Below, in pieces: positions 16,898-25,784 of a DNA stretch of 64,000 bases. A program made the position numbers and the translations under genes. Every line of letters starts with the position of its first letter. Position 1 is the stretch's first letter. The stretch is taken from the NCBI GenBank assembly GCA_031260455.1, contig JAIRJW010000070.1:1-64000 (forward strand). Direction: 5' to 3'. The notes under the pieces were generated by a model. The model did not search any database. It was not told where the DNA came from and saw only the letters and a program-made list of their open reading frames with translations. The stretch comes from Fluviicola sp. (GTDB lineage: Bacteria > Bacteroidota > Bacteroidia > Flavobacteriales_D > Crocinitomicaceae).

Positions 16898-18259
16898 ATG
16901 AAAATCCTTTTCGGAACCTTATTGTTACTACTTTGTACTACTTATTCATTTGCTTTTCAATCTGCATCGAAGGATAGTATCACAGGAATCATTGACAAAT
17001 CCGCTGCATTAATCAAAATTGACCAGGGAAAACAGCTTGTGGGAGAAAATAAAATTCGTGAAGCCTTACTGGCATTCCGCGAGGCAGCTATTAAAGACCC
17101 GAATACATGGAAAGCTCCTTTCTGGATTTCCTACTGTCATTACCGCCTGAAAAACTTCGGCTATGCCAAGCAGTATGGTTTGGATGCAACCAATAAAGCA
17201 CCGGATGACGTGGATGCGGAAGTATATGATATTCTCGGGGTTACCTGCCATAATTTAAATGAACTGGATAGCGCAGAACGTTATTTTCAGCTCGCTCAGA
17301 CGTATTTGTCTAAATCCAGGGCAAAAGAATTGAATATTCAGGGCAAAATCGCATCTGTTCAGTTTGCGAAACAAGGCGCTAAAATTCCGAACCAGCGAAT
17401 TTCACTGATGGGAGACATCAATTCCGGGTACAATGATTACGGACCGGTTCTGAGTGCAGACGGAAAACACATTTATTTTACTTCCCGAAGAGCAAACACA
17501 ACAGGGGGAATGATGAATCCAGATGATCAGGAATATTTTGAAGATGTTTACACTGGTGTATGGAATGAGCAAATGCACATGTTCGACAGTATTTCCAACA
17601 ACGTGGAACGCATCAACGGACCAGGCTTTGAATCCATGAGCTGGCTGTCAAAAGACGGACTGAATGCTGTCGTAATCCTGAACAACACGGCAACCAATGC
17701 AAAAAAAGTAACCGGAAGTTCTGATATCTGCGAAGTGGAATTCACCAAAAAAGGAAAGTGGAACGTGCCGAAAGTGATTAACAACAAATCGATCAATACC
17801 AGTTTCATGGAAGGTTATGCAACGCTCACTGCTGACGGAAATACTATGTATTTTGTATCCGACAGGAAAGGAGATAAACGCTCTACGGACATTTACGTGG
17901 TGCAACGCAACGGAAGAACCTGGGGGGAAGCGAAAATTTTAAGTGACAGTGTGAACACCAGTATGCGCGAAACAACTCCATACATTACACCTGATGGGAG
18001 GTTCCTGTTTTTCAGTTCTGAAGGCCATCTGGGAATGGGAGGTTTGGATGTTTTTGTTTCCGAGAACACCAGTTCCGGCTGGACTAAAGCTAAAAACCTG
18101 GGACCAGCTGTCAACACCGTAAATGACGATTCACATTTTGTAGTATACAAAGATTTGGGAAAAGCATACGTGAGTGGTTTAACGATCAGTGATAAAAAAA
18201 GCAGCCTTGATATTTTTGAATTTGATTTGAATAAACTGGTTCTTCCCGTAAAACTTTAA
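16898..18259 (+). CDS. secreted TPR and PD40 beta-propeller protein
   Basis: A 453-residue exported protein: signal peptide at residues 1-19, a TPR region at about 35-150 (EALLAFREAAIKDPNTWKAPFW, LDSAERYFQLAQTYL), then PD40/WD40-like propeller blades with the repeated motif xxSADGKHIYFTSxR (LSADGKHIYFTSRRAN; LTADGNTMYFVSDRKGD; ITPDGRFLFFSSEGH). This resembles the first two-thirds of the type IX secretion component PorE, but the OmpA-like peptidoglycan-binding end is missing, so that role is not claimed. The start at 16898 is chosen because it begins the signal peptide. Its last 29 bases recur at 19688-19716. Confidence 0.8.
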   Translation: MKILFGTLLLLLCTTYSFAFQSASKDSITGIIDKSAALIKIDQGKQLVGENKIREALLAFREAAIKDPNTWKAPFWISYCHYRLKNFGYAKQYGLDATNKAPDDVDAEVYDILGVTCHNLNELDSAERYFQLAQTYLSKSRAKELNIQGKIASVQFAKQGAKIPNQRISLMGDINSGYNDYGPVLSADGKHIYFTSRRANTTGGMMNPDDQEYFEDVYTGVWNEQMHMFDSISNNVERINGPGFESMSWLSKDGLNAVVILNNTATNAKKVTGSSDICEVEFTKKGKWNVPKVINNKSINTSFMEGYATLTADGNTMYFVSDRKGDKRSTDIYVVQRNGRTWGEAKILSDSVNTSMRETTPYITPDGRFLFFSSEGHLGMGGLDVFVSENTSSGWTKAKNLGPAVNTVNDDSHFVVYKDLGKAYVSGLTISDKKSSLDIFEFDLNKLVLPVKL

Positions 18260-18339
18260 TTTATTTGTTTTGTACGAGAATTCTGATGATTTTTCTTTAC
18301 CGCAAATACACGAACTTTTAGCTCGCCTAATAGACTCAC

Positions 18340-18379
18340 TAGTGAAGTTTAGTCTCGTCTTCGGGAATAAACTTCACTA
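18340..18379. repeat. 12-base inverted repeat
   Basis: TAGTGAAGTTTA (18340-18351) and its exact complement TAAACTTCACTA (18368-18379) are separated by 16 bases. There is no T-run typical of a terminator. It could be a cruciform, a protein site or the remnant of a mobile element. Confidence 0.55.
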
Positions 18380-18470
18380 ATAATCTGTTCATCTGAGGGA
18401 TTTATTACCTATTATTTTCGTACAGCGCTAATTTATTTCTCAACTGTCCCTTAGTATATGAAGGGAGCAG

Positions 18471-18494
18471 AGCTACTTTTGTAGTAGCTTTTTT
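18471..18494 (+). terminator. hairpin terminator between PD40 and XRE genes
   Basis: AGCTAC (18471-18476) pairs with GTAGCT (18484-18489) and is followed by six T on the plus strand. A second hairpin (TCCCTT/AAGGGA) lies immediately before it. It is about 210 bases past the PD40 stop. Confidence 0.6.
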
Positions 18495-18744
18495 ACAAAT
18501 TAATTTTTGGAAGATCAATATTGAGTAAATCTTTCACTTCAACTTTTAATGCTGATGCAATATGTTGAAGATACCAAATAGTTGGATTGATATTTCCTGA
18601 TTCAACCCGTTGGTATGATTGTCTTTCTTTTCCACACAAATTTGCTACCTCAGATTGGCTCAAGCCTTTCTCCAAACGGATTTCTCGTATTCTATTTCCT
18701 AATTTAATCAGGAATTCTTTCTGCAACTTATCCGTTTCTTTCAT
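18493..18744 (-). CDS. XRE-family HTH transcriptional regulator
   Basis: An 83-residue DNA-binding protein made almost entirely of one Cro/C1 helix-turn-helix: LGNRIREIRLEKGLSQSEVA (helices 1-2), NLCGKERQSYQRVESG (recognition region) and PTIWYLQHIASALKVEVKDL (helices 4-5). No other domain is present. It is AT-rich and stands divergent to a lipoprotein gene, an arrangement typical of small accessory modules. Its target is unknown; self-regulation through the 136-base divergent spacer is plausible. Confidence 0.88.
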   Translation of the reverse strand: MKETDKLQKEFLIKLGNRIREIRLEKGLSQSEVANLCGKERQSYQRVESGNINPTIWYLQHIASALKVEVKDLLNIDLPKINL

Positions 18745-18880
18745 AGAAAACGAATGTGATGTGAAATAATTACTACATTAGCAACGCATACGTTGCAATT
18801 GTTCGCTGTTACAATCAAAAAGGATTAGGGCAGCAGGCAGAAAAAACAAACATTTCAAATATTCTAAATGTCACACAAAC

Positions 18881-19291
18881 ATGAAAAAAATGCTACTCTC
18901 ATTCGTGGTAATCGCCACACTAACAGCCTCTTGTGTAACAAATCGAGTAATCACTATTCCTAACAGTTCAACAATTTCAAATCTTGAAAAGGATCGAATT
19001 GAAGTTCTTGGTAAAACGGAAGGTAAATCTGGCGGAGGAAGAGTATGGCTTTTATTTATCCCAATAGGTTGGGCAAAAGATAGTTGGTGCGAAGGTAGAG
19101 CCTATAAAAAAGCGCTAAAATCTTATTCCAATGCTGATGGATTATTAGAGCAAACAGAAACTTATCATAAGACTGTTATACCCCTGATTGTTGTAACCCC
19201 TGTTGTGAAAAAAGTCAAAATAACAGGAATTGCATATCACATAAGAACAGACGAAGAATTAGAAGAATATTTAAAAACCAAAAAAAAGTAG
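18881..19291 (+). CDS. small lipoprotein of unknown function
   Basis: A 136-residue protein with a lipoprotein signal: basic start, hydrophobic stretch and a lipobox ending LTASC with the acylated cysteine at residue 18. The mature part has a GKSGGGRVWLLFIPIGWAKD segment and a short hydrophobic stretch (IPLIVVTPVV) near residue 105. I do not recognise the family. Base use is AT-rich like the XRE gene that diverges from it. Confidence 0.75.
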   Translation: MKKMLLSFVVIATLTASCVTNRVITIPNSSTISNLEKDRIEVLGKTEGKSGGGRVWLLFIPIGWAKDSWCEGRAYKKALKSYSNADGLLEQTETYHKTVIPLIVVTPVVKKVKITGIAYHIRTDEELEEYLKTKKK

Positions 19292-19356
19292 AGGAATAAG
19301 GTGACTAGTCCTAATTGCTCTATTTGAGATATGTGCTTCATATTTTTTGAAACGTC

Positions 19357-19490
19357 ATTCCGCAATATTACGTTCGGGAAATTGGAAGGTCAAATACCCT
19401 CGATCTCCCGGAAAACCTTCATACTCAATACTCTTCCTATATCATAGATCAGATAAACACACAGATCAGCCAGACGTAATATTGCGGAAT
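19357..19490. repeat. 17-base terminal inverted repeats around a 100-base core
   Basis: ATTCCGCAATATTACGT (19357-19373) is the exact complement of ACGTAATATTGCGGAAT (19474-19490). Imperfect pairing extends outward to a T6 on the left and an A6 on the right. The core contains a further pair, GAAGGT/ACCTTC. No protein is encoded. The shape fits a MITE-like element or a long intergenic hairpin. Confidence 0.65.
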
Positions 19491-19602
19491 TACGACATCT
19501 GAAAAAACAGCCACTTAAATGTAATTTCAAATTTTATTTCCCAATTTTTATGGAATCTTCTCCTCTCCCTCATCTCTATAAAAATTAATTAAAATTTTAA
19601 TC

Positions 19603-19716
19603 ATGAGAATAATCACATTTATTACAACGTTGTTTCTGACAGGAATGACTTCAGTGGCAGTACTAAATGCCGCCACTACACCAGGTAGTAAACTGATTCT
19701 TCCCGTAAAACTTTAA
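19603..19716 (+). pseudogene. 37-codon exported-peptide ORF, probable gene remnant
   Basis: The frame opens with a signal-peptide-like stretch (MRIITFITTLFLTG, then SVAVLNAA) and ends in SKLILPVKL. Its last 29 bases match the end of the PD40 gene (18231-18259) at 27 positions, and that gene ends NKLVLPVKL. I read it as the two ends of a lost paralogue joined by an internal deletion. It might still be expressed as a small exported peptide. Confidence 0.5.
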
Positions 19717-19744
19717 AAACAATTGAACGAATTCAACAGATAAG

Positions 19745-19768
19745 CGTACTCGTTCAGGTACGTTTTTT
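19745..19768 (+). terminator. hairpin and T-run before the MuiA-like gene
   Basis: CGTAC (19745-19749) and GTACG (19758-19762) form a short stem followed by six T. It would end transcription coming from the remnant ORF at 19603-19716. Confidence 0.55.
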
Positions 19769-19781
19769 ATTCAAACAAAAC

Positions 19782-21734
19782 ATGAAAAAAGCAACCTTCA
19801 TTTTATTCCTCCTTCCAATGCTGGTTTGGGGACAAAAGGAAATCAAAGCGGAAGCTGCAATTCGGAAAGTCACCGTTTTCAAACAGGGAGCTCAGATTGA
19901 GCATTCCAAAGCACTGAATTTAACTGGCGGAAAGCAAGTGGTCGTTTTTCAGAAATTAACCGATTTTCTCGATCCAAGCTCCATTCAATTAAAATGCTCG
20001 GATGGAGCAACAATCCTGAGTGTGCGCACCCGCAAGAATTTTGACGATAAATCGATTGCAGAAACAGAGCTCGCGGAAAAAAATGAGAAAAAGAAAGCAC
20101 TGGAAAAACAGGAACGCATCCTGCGCGATGAATACAAAGTATTGCTCCAGGACGAACAACTCTTACTAAAAAACAACAGCCTGAGCAGCCAGCAGCAAGC
20201 TGTGAAAATATCCGAACTGAAAGAGGCTTCCACCTTTTTCCATATCAAACTTTCGGAAATCAATACACGCAAATCACAGTTGAATTCTGAAATTGAAGAC
20301 GTAGTGCGAAAAATCAACACAATTGAACAGGAAATCAATACACGCAAAGGACTTCCGGTGGTAAATTACACCGAAATTGAAGTGGAGTTAAATGTGGAAA
20401 AAGCAGGAAATGTGGATTTCACCTTCACATACATCACACACAAAGCGTCCTGGAAACCATACTACGATATGAGAAGTAACGGAGTTGGCGCTCCAGTTTT
20501 GCTGGAAGCAAAAGGATTGGTTTCCCAGAATACCGGAATCGAATGGGAAAACGTTCAGTTGATCCTGTCAACCAACGATCCGTATGATAATACGCAGGAA
20601 CCTGTCATTTACCCGTGGGAGCTCAATTATTACTCTCCGGCACCGAGAAAGCAGATCACAGAGCGTTTTATTCCCGAATATAACTTTGACGGGGAAATGA
20701 TCCACGGAGAAATTACCGACGCCTCATCTGGGGAACCTCTCGCTTTTGCAAAAATCACGATGGTCAACAATTCTCTGAATATCTTCACAACAGATGCAAC
20801 TGGCCATTTTTCTTTCTTAGTACCACGCGGAGAACGTGCTTATACTGTTTCTTATCTCGGGTACCAGTCCCAGTACGTTACAATTAACGGACCATACATC
20901 AAAACACAACTGTATCCGGAAGTTGTTGCTATGGATGAACTGGAAAACACCGAGTTTGCCCCAATCGGAAACGCCACATCGTTAGCCAGTTTTTCCAGGG
21001 AGGATACGAAATACGTGGTGCGATACAACCGTCCGAAAAATAAAAAATCAGAACTTGATTATAATCAGGCGGAAACCACTACCAGCGCATTCTACAGCGT
21101 TCCTATTGCCAACCAGGTGGAAAAGGACCTGCGTATAGAGTTCCGGATCGAAGCGTCGTTTACCGTTCCTTCGGATGATGCCGAACACCGCGTAGCTATT
21201 GCAACTTACCAGATGAAAGCGGATTACGAATACCATTCCGTACCGAAACTGGATGAATCCGTTTATCTGGTTGCACAAATTTCAGGCTGGGAAAAATTGA
21301 ACCTGCTCAATGGTGAATCCAACTTGTATTTTGACGGAACATATATCGGAAAAAGCTTTATTGACGTGAATTCTGCGAAAGATACTCTGAGCTTTTCTTT
21401 GGGAAAAGACAAGAAAATCGTGGTGGAACGAAAACGCAGCGAGGAGATGAGTAAAACGCGCTTGCTTGGAAACCGTTACAAATATGAAGTAACCTGGGAT
21501 TTCACGATTCGTAACAACGGAGGCGCTGCCATCCCGATCATTGTGAAAGATCATTTCCCTGTTTCGGTAAACGATGACATCAAAGTAAAACAGGGAACAT
21601 ATACCGGGGCAACCCTGGATACAAAGACAGGAATCCTGACCTGGAAATTCATAACCAATAAGGGCGAAACCAAACAATTCAAGTTTGACTATCAGGTAGA
21701 TTACGGGAAAAGCCAACCGGTTTATCTGGAGTAA
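19782..21734 (+). CDS. DUF4139 (MuiA-like) exported protein with carboxypeptidase-regulatory-like insert
   Basis: A 650-residue protein with a signal peptide (residues about 1-17, ending WGQ). Residues 22-120 fit DUF4140 (AAIRKVTVFKQGAQIEHSKALNL), residues 90-190 are a charged coiled coil, and residues 195-640 fit DUF4139, including SWKPYYDMRSNG and the C-terminal WKFITNKGETKQFKFDYQVDY. Residues about 305-375 (GEITDASSGEPLAFAKITM, DATGHFSFLVPRG) form a carboxypeptidase D regulatory-like domain inserted in DUF4139. The family is named after mucoidy inhibitor A; molecular function is unknown. A strong hairpin follows the stop. Confidence 0.85.
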   Translation: MKKATFILFLLPMLVWGQKEIKAEAAIRKVTVFKQGAQIEHSKALNLTGGKQVVVFQKLTDFLDPSSIQLKCSDGATILSVRTRKNFDDKSIAETELAEKNEKKKALEKQERILRDEYKVLLQDEQLLLKNNSLSSQQQAVKISELKEASTFFHIKLSEINTRKSQLNSEIEDVVRKINTIEQEINTRKGLPVVNYTEIEVELNVEKAGNVDFTFTYITHKASWKPYYDMRSNGVGAPVLLEAKGLVSQNTGIEWENVQLILSTNDPYDNTQEPVIYPWELNYYSPAPRKQITERFIPEYNFDGEMIHGEITDASSGEPLAFAKITMVNNSLNIFTTDATGHFSFLVPRGERAYTVSYLGYQSQYVTINGPYIKTQLYPEVVAMDELENTEFAPIGNATSLASFSREDTKYVVRYNRPKNKKSELDYNQAETTTSAFYSVPIANQVEKDLRIEFRIEASFTVPSDDAEHRVAIATYQMKADYEYHSVPKLDESVYLVAQISGWEKLNLLNGESNLYFDGTYIGKSFIDVNSAKDTLSFSLGKDKKIVVERKRSEEMSKTRLLGNRYKYEVTWDFTIRNNGGAAIPIIVKDHFPVSVNDDIKVKQGTYTGATLDTKTGILTWKFITNKGETKQFKFDYQVDYGKSQPVYLE

Positions 21735-21749
21735 TCCTTCTAAAACTTC

Positions 21750-21778
21750 AAAGGCATCCGTCAATGACGGATGCCTTT
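21750..21778 (+). terminator. terminator hairpin after the MuiA-like gene
   Basis: AAAGGCATCCGTC (21750-21762) and GACGGATGCCTTT (21766-21778) make a perfect 13-bp stem with a three-base loop. Only a short T stretch ends the stem. Confidence 0.78.
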
Positions 21779-22029
21779 ACCTGATTATGAAGAAAATTAT
21801 TATTGCTTCACTGACTATATCGAATCAACAAAAAAACTTTTGGTAACCTCAGCTGATCAAATACAGAAAATGTGCAATAAAAAATACTGCTGTAACATAA
21901 AAATAAACTCTTGAAACTTATTAGTAGTAAGTTAGAGTGTGTGTCTCAGTTTCAGCTTTACGAAAATAAAAAATGAAAATCTAAAATTTAAATTTAATCT
22001 GCTAAATGAACGGAATATCTGACAAATGG
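21779..22029. other. intergenic region between MuiA-like gene and aroA
   Basis: About 250 bases between convergent genes. No supported gene or RNA is visible. Confidence 0.45.
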
Positions 22030-23298
22030 TTAATTTTTAGCCTGAACGGTAATCGATTCATTCAAACTCACCAGGTGCTTCCAAAAATCCGGGTAACTTT
22101 TAGCCACCGCTTCCGCGTCCCGAACTTGCGTTTCACCATTCGCAAAAGTTGCAGCAATTGCCAGAGACATGGCAATCCGGTGATCATGGTGGGAAGAAAC
22201 AACGGCTCCCTGCAAATTTCCGGTGCCGTGAATGAGCATCTCATCATGATCTAATACGATCTTCAATCCCATCTTTCCGAATTCGGATTGAAGGACCACT
22301 CCCCGGTTACTTTCCTTATGAGCAAGTCTTCCGATGCCCCTGATCGTGGAAATTCCTTCGCATTTTGCTGCCAGTACTACCAAAGCCGGGAATAAATCCG
22401 GACAATCGGGTGCATCAAAAACAAACGGGTGCAGGTCTTTTCCGTTTACGTGGACCGATTGCTCTTCGATCTGAACCCGACATCCGGCGCTCATCAATGC
22501 TTGCAACAGCGCTTTGTCGGCCTGCAGGCTTTCCATTGTTAAACCGGAAACCGAAACGGAATGACCAACAGCAGATGCCACCAGCCAATAACTTGCAGAA
22601 CTCCAGTCTCCCTCAACGGTATAATCTGCTGACTTGTACGATTGATTTCCGGGAATTGAAAAGACGTTTTCTTTATTTTCAACCTCGATTCCGAATTTCC
22701 GGAGTGTTTGGAGTGTCATTTGAATGTAGGGGCCGGATTTCATATTAACCACCGTCAGTGAACTTGCTTGTTTACTTTTCGGAAGCGCCATCAGCAAACC
22801 TGAAATAAACTGGGAGCTCAGTGATCCGTCTACTTCCAGGTTTGTTCCTTTCACCGGGCCCTTGACTCGGATGGGAAGAAAACCATTCGTTGTAGTAACG
22901 TCACAGCCAAATCGCGGCAATACCTCATCAAAAAAATTCATTGGACGCTTCAGTAAACTTCCTTTACCATTCAAGGTTACCGGTTGGTCGAACGCAGCAC
23001 AAACGCAGGTCAGTAAACGCAATCCCAGGCCGGATTCCCCGGCAGAAAGTTCCGTGACACCAGAAAGACGGTTTATTCCTTTGATATCAGCTCCTGTTTC
23101 CGACACGAATTGCACAGTTGCACCCAACGCAATCACGGAGTTCAGCATTGCTTTTTCATCATCACTCCGGCCAATTCCGCTCACATGCGAAGTTCCTTCT
23201 GACAAAGCTGCACAAAGAACGGCACGCTGGGAATCACTTTTGGATGCCGGAATCCGGATAATTCCCGAAAGATGCCCTGTCCGAATGATCTGTTCCAT
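22030..23298 (-). CDS. aroA: 3-phosphoshikimate 1-carboxyvinyltransferase (EPSP synthase)
   Basis: A 422-residue enzyme that joins shikimate-3-phosphate with phosphoenolpyruvate in aromatic amino-acid synthesis. Visible signatures are IPASKSDSQRAVLCAALSEG at the N-terminus (substrate lysine), GESGLGLRLLTC, SSQFISGLLMALP and the C-terminal SHHDHRIAMSLAIAA. Its ATG overlaps the stop of the preceding DAHP synthase gene by one base (TAATG), so the two are translationally coupled. Confidence 0.96.
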   Translation of the reverse strand: MEQIIRTGHLSGIIRIPASKSDSQRAVLCAALSEGTSHVSGIGRSDDEKAMLNSVIALGATVQFVSETGADIKGINRLSGVTELSAGESGLGLRLLTCVCAAFDQPVTLNGKGSLLKRPMNFFDEVLPRFGCDVTTTNGFLPIRVKGPVKGTNLEVDGSLSSQFISGLLMALPKSKQASSLTVVNMKSGPYIQMTLQTLRKFGIEVENKENVFSIPGNQSYKSADYTVEGDWSSASYWLVASAVGHSVSVSGLTMESLQADKALLQALMSAGCRVQIEEQSVHVNGKDLHPFVFDAPDCPDLFPALVVLAAKCEGISTIRGIGRLAHKESNRGVVLQSEFGKMGLKIVLDHDEMLIHGTGNLQGAVVSSHHDHRIAMSLAIAATFANGETQVRDAEAVAKSYPDFWKHLVSLNESITVQAKN

Positions 23299-24377
23299 TA
23301 TTCGTTTGTATCTAAAGCATTATTCATGACTCTCACCTGATGGCGGATCGATTCCTGGTGAATCGCATCCATGACCTGGCGCATAAAACGATCACTCAGC
23401 TTATATTCCGAAGTTCTTCCCAAACGGGCAGAGATCAGTTTTTTCCAGTGTTCGGGCTGCAAGATGGTGATATTGTGCTCTTTTTTAAAGCGTCCGATAT
23501 CCTCACTCAATTGCATTCTGACCATCAAAATTTCAAACAAGCGGTCATCCAAATCACCTATTTTCTCCCGGAGGACCGAAATGTGCTCGGTATCCAGTTT
23601 TTCAGAGTATCTGGATCTCAGCACCAGACTATCAAGTAAAACTCCGAGGCTTTTCGGCGTTAATTGCTGTGCGGCATCCGACCAGGCAGTATCCGGGCTT
23701 CGGTGTGTTTCGATAATCAGACCATCGAAATTCAAATCCATCGCCTTCTGTGAAACCTCGGGCAGCAAATCCCGGTTTCCTGCAATATGACTCGGATCAT
23801 TGAGAATTGGCAAATTCGGCAAGCGTTCGTGCAAAGCAATCGGAATCTCCCAATTAGGCACATTCCGGTATTTCGTATGCTTATATACGGAAAACCCGCG
23901 ATGAATGGCTCCGAGTTCAGTAATTCCGGATTTTTCCAGGCGTTCAAAGGCTCCGATCCACAATTCCAGGTCAGGGTTCACCGGGTTTTTGACTAAGACA
24001 GGAATCTTTACTCCTTTCAATGCATCTGCAATCTCCTGCACAGCAAATGGATTCACGGTAGTTCGTGCCCCGATCCATAATACATCTACTCCGGCTTTCA
24101 AAGCCTGTTCCACATGTTTGGTATTGGCTACTTCAGTTGTTGTGGGAATCCCCAGCTCTTTCCCGGCATTCACCAGCCAGCTCAAACCGACTTCCCCTAC
24201 TCCTTCAAACGAATCCGGACGTGTACGCGGTTTCCAGATTCCTGCACGTAACATATCGATGTTACAGGATTCTTTGATTTGAAGCGCTGTTTCGATCATC
24301 TGATCTTCCGTCTCCGCACTACAGGGACCTGCAATGATAATCGGCCTTTTACCTCCTTTTTGGATGCTGCTGCTCAT
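23298..24377 (-). CDS. bifunctional DAHP synthase / chorismate mutase
   Basis: A 359-residue fusion. Residues 1-260 are a DAHP synthase of the KDO8P-synthase-like type (IIAGPCSAETEDQ, RAGIWKPRTRPDSFEG, GARTTVNPFAVQE, LPILNDPSHIAGNRDL, GLIIETHRSPDTAWSDAAQQLTP in order). Residues about 265-355 are an AroQ chorismate mutase helix bundle (LREKIGDLDDRLFEILMVRM, IGRFKKEH, FMRQVMDAIHQESIRHQ). The two steps stand at the entry and the phenylalanine/tyrosine branch of the shikimate pathway, and the mutase domain often acts as the feedback sensor. aroA follows with a one-base overlap. Confidence 0.94.
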   Translation of the reverse strand: MSSSIQKGGKRPIIIAGPCSAETEDQMIETALQIKESCNIDMLRAGIWKPRTRPDSFEGVGEVGLSWLVNAGKELGIPTTTEVANTKHVEQALKAGVDVLWIGARTTVNPFAVQEIADALKGVKIPVLVKNPVNPDLELWIGAFERLEKSGITELGAIHRGFSVYKHTKYRNVPNWEIPIALHERLPNLPILNDPSHIAGNRDLLPEVSQKAMDLNFDGLIIETHRSPDTAWSDAAQQLTPKSLGVLLDSLVLRSRYSEKLDTEHISVLREKIGDLDDRLFEILMVRMQLSEDIGRFKKEHNITILQPEHWKKLISARLGRTSEYKLSDRFMRQVMDAIHQESIRHQVRVMNNALDTNE

Positions 24378-24568
24378 AACGGACCAAATTACTTCTTTTC
24401 CTTCGATTTACATCTGATTCAAAATGTAAAAATTGAAAAAGCTGAACAGAGAAAAACTTCAACAGACTCAAGTGTTCAATCAAACTTTTCACTTTTCAAA
24501 TAAACTTCCAAAAAAAGGATTAAACCAGGAAAACTCCACTCTTAACAACTCGTTAACGAATCAAGCAT

Positions 24569-24576
24569 TAATTTTG
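24569..24576 (+). promoter_or_regulatory. -7 box abutting the Fsr-like gene start
   Basis: TAATTTTG, an exact TAnnTTTG, five bases before the ATG at 24582. Confidence 0.5.
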
Positions 24577-24581
24577 TAATC

Positions 24582-25784
24582 ATGAAAGCGGATACAACAT
24601 CGTATGACTCAACCAAAACAGCCTATCCCATCCTTTTTGCTATCGCTTTTGGTCATTTACTGAATGATTTGATTCAAGGAGTTTTACAGCCTTTATTCCC
24701 ATTAATAAAGGAAACGCAACACCTGGATTATGGACAGGTTGGTTTCATCATGTTTGCATTCCAGATCACTTCTTCGCTTTTTCAACCCATAGTGGGTTCC
24801 ATTACCGACAAGTATCCGCAACCTTATTCATTCAGCTTCGGAATGCTGTTTGCCATCGCCGGAATCATTATTTTGTCGTATGCGGAAAGTTTCACCATGA
24901 CACTCACCGCTGCCTGCTGTATCGGGCTGGCTTCGTCGGTATTTCACCCGGAAGCTTCCCGTGTGGCTTATTCTGCCTCAGGGGGAAGACGAAGCCTCGC
25001 ACAAGCTATTTTTCAATTAGGGGGAAACGGTGGTACGGCTTTCGGACCAGTTCTGGTTGCGCTTTGTGTGATTCCTTTCGGGCAAAAATATACCTTACTG
25101 TTTGTCATTGCCGGACTAACCGGATTTGGAATTCTCCTGTTTGTGAGTCGTTGGTATAAAGGATATTTACAGGAACATCTGAAAAATACAAAAACCAGAG
25201 TAGTAACTCACCAGCTCTCCAGACAAAGAATTTACATCTCGGTCGTCATTTTATTGGTATTGCTTTTCTCCAAGTATTTTTACACTGCCAGCATTTCGAG
25301 CTACCTCATTTTCTACGCTGAAGAGCGTTTCAATCTACAGGGAAGCCAGGGGCAATTGTTACTGGCTGTTTATCTTTTTGCCATTACGCTGGGTACAGTA
25401 ATCGGAGGGCTTGCAGGTGATAAATACGGGCGCAGGAATATCATTTGGTTCTCTATTCTTGGAGCAGCTCCTTTCACTTTACTTTTACCTCATATGAATC
25501 TCACCGGAACAATTGTCTGTCTGGCTTTTGCCGGGTTTATTCTTGCTTCCGCTTTCCCCTCTATCCTGGTATATGCACAGGAGTTACTGCCGGGAAGAAT
25601 TGGTATGATTTCAGGAATGTTTTACGGTTTTGCTTTCGGAATGGGTGGAGTTGGCGCGGCTTTTCTGGGAGATCTGATTGATAAGCGGGGAATTATCGAA
25701 GTATACCGCATTTGTTCCTTCCTTCCCCTTATAGGTGTTATCGCAGTTTTTCTGCCTTCATTCCGCGTGAAGAAGAATGTCTAA
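24582..25784 (+). CDS. MFS exporter, fosmidomycin-resistance (Fsr) type
   Basis: A 400-residue major facilitator with about twelve hydrophobic segments. FGHLLNDLIQGVLQPLFPLIK near residue 22 and SSVFHPEASRVAYSASGGRR near residue 118 are hallmarks of the Fsr branch; the MFS loop motif is seen as AGDKYGRRNI near residue 278. E. coli Fsr exports fosmidomycin, but the natural substrate here is unknown. The gene ends convergently with tsaB, sharing the bases CTAA (25781-25784). Confidence 0.88.
   Translation: MKADTTSYDSTKTAYPILFAIAFGHLLNDLIQGVLQPLFPLIKETQHLDYGQVGFIMFAFQITSSLFQPIVGSITDKYPQPYSFSFGMLFAIAGIIILSYAESFTMTLTAACCIGLASSVFHPEASRVAYSASGGRRSLAQAIFQLGGNGGTAFGPVLVALCVIPFGQKYTLLFVIAGLTGFGILLFVSRWYKGYLQEHLKNTKTRVVTHQLSRQRIYISVVILLVLLFSKYFYTASISSYLIFYAEERFNLQGSQGQLLLAVYLFAITLGTVIGGLAGDKYGRRNIIWFSILGAAPFTLLLPHMNLTGTIVCLAFAGFILASAFPSILVYAQELLPGRIGMISGMFYGFAFGMGGVGAAFLGDLIDKRGIIEVYRICSFLPLIGVIAVFLPSFRVKKNV

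Noticed and set aside
24378..24568. Plus-strand frame starting near 24279
   Set aside because: It overlaps the start of the DAHP synthase gene and shows no family pattern.
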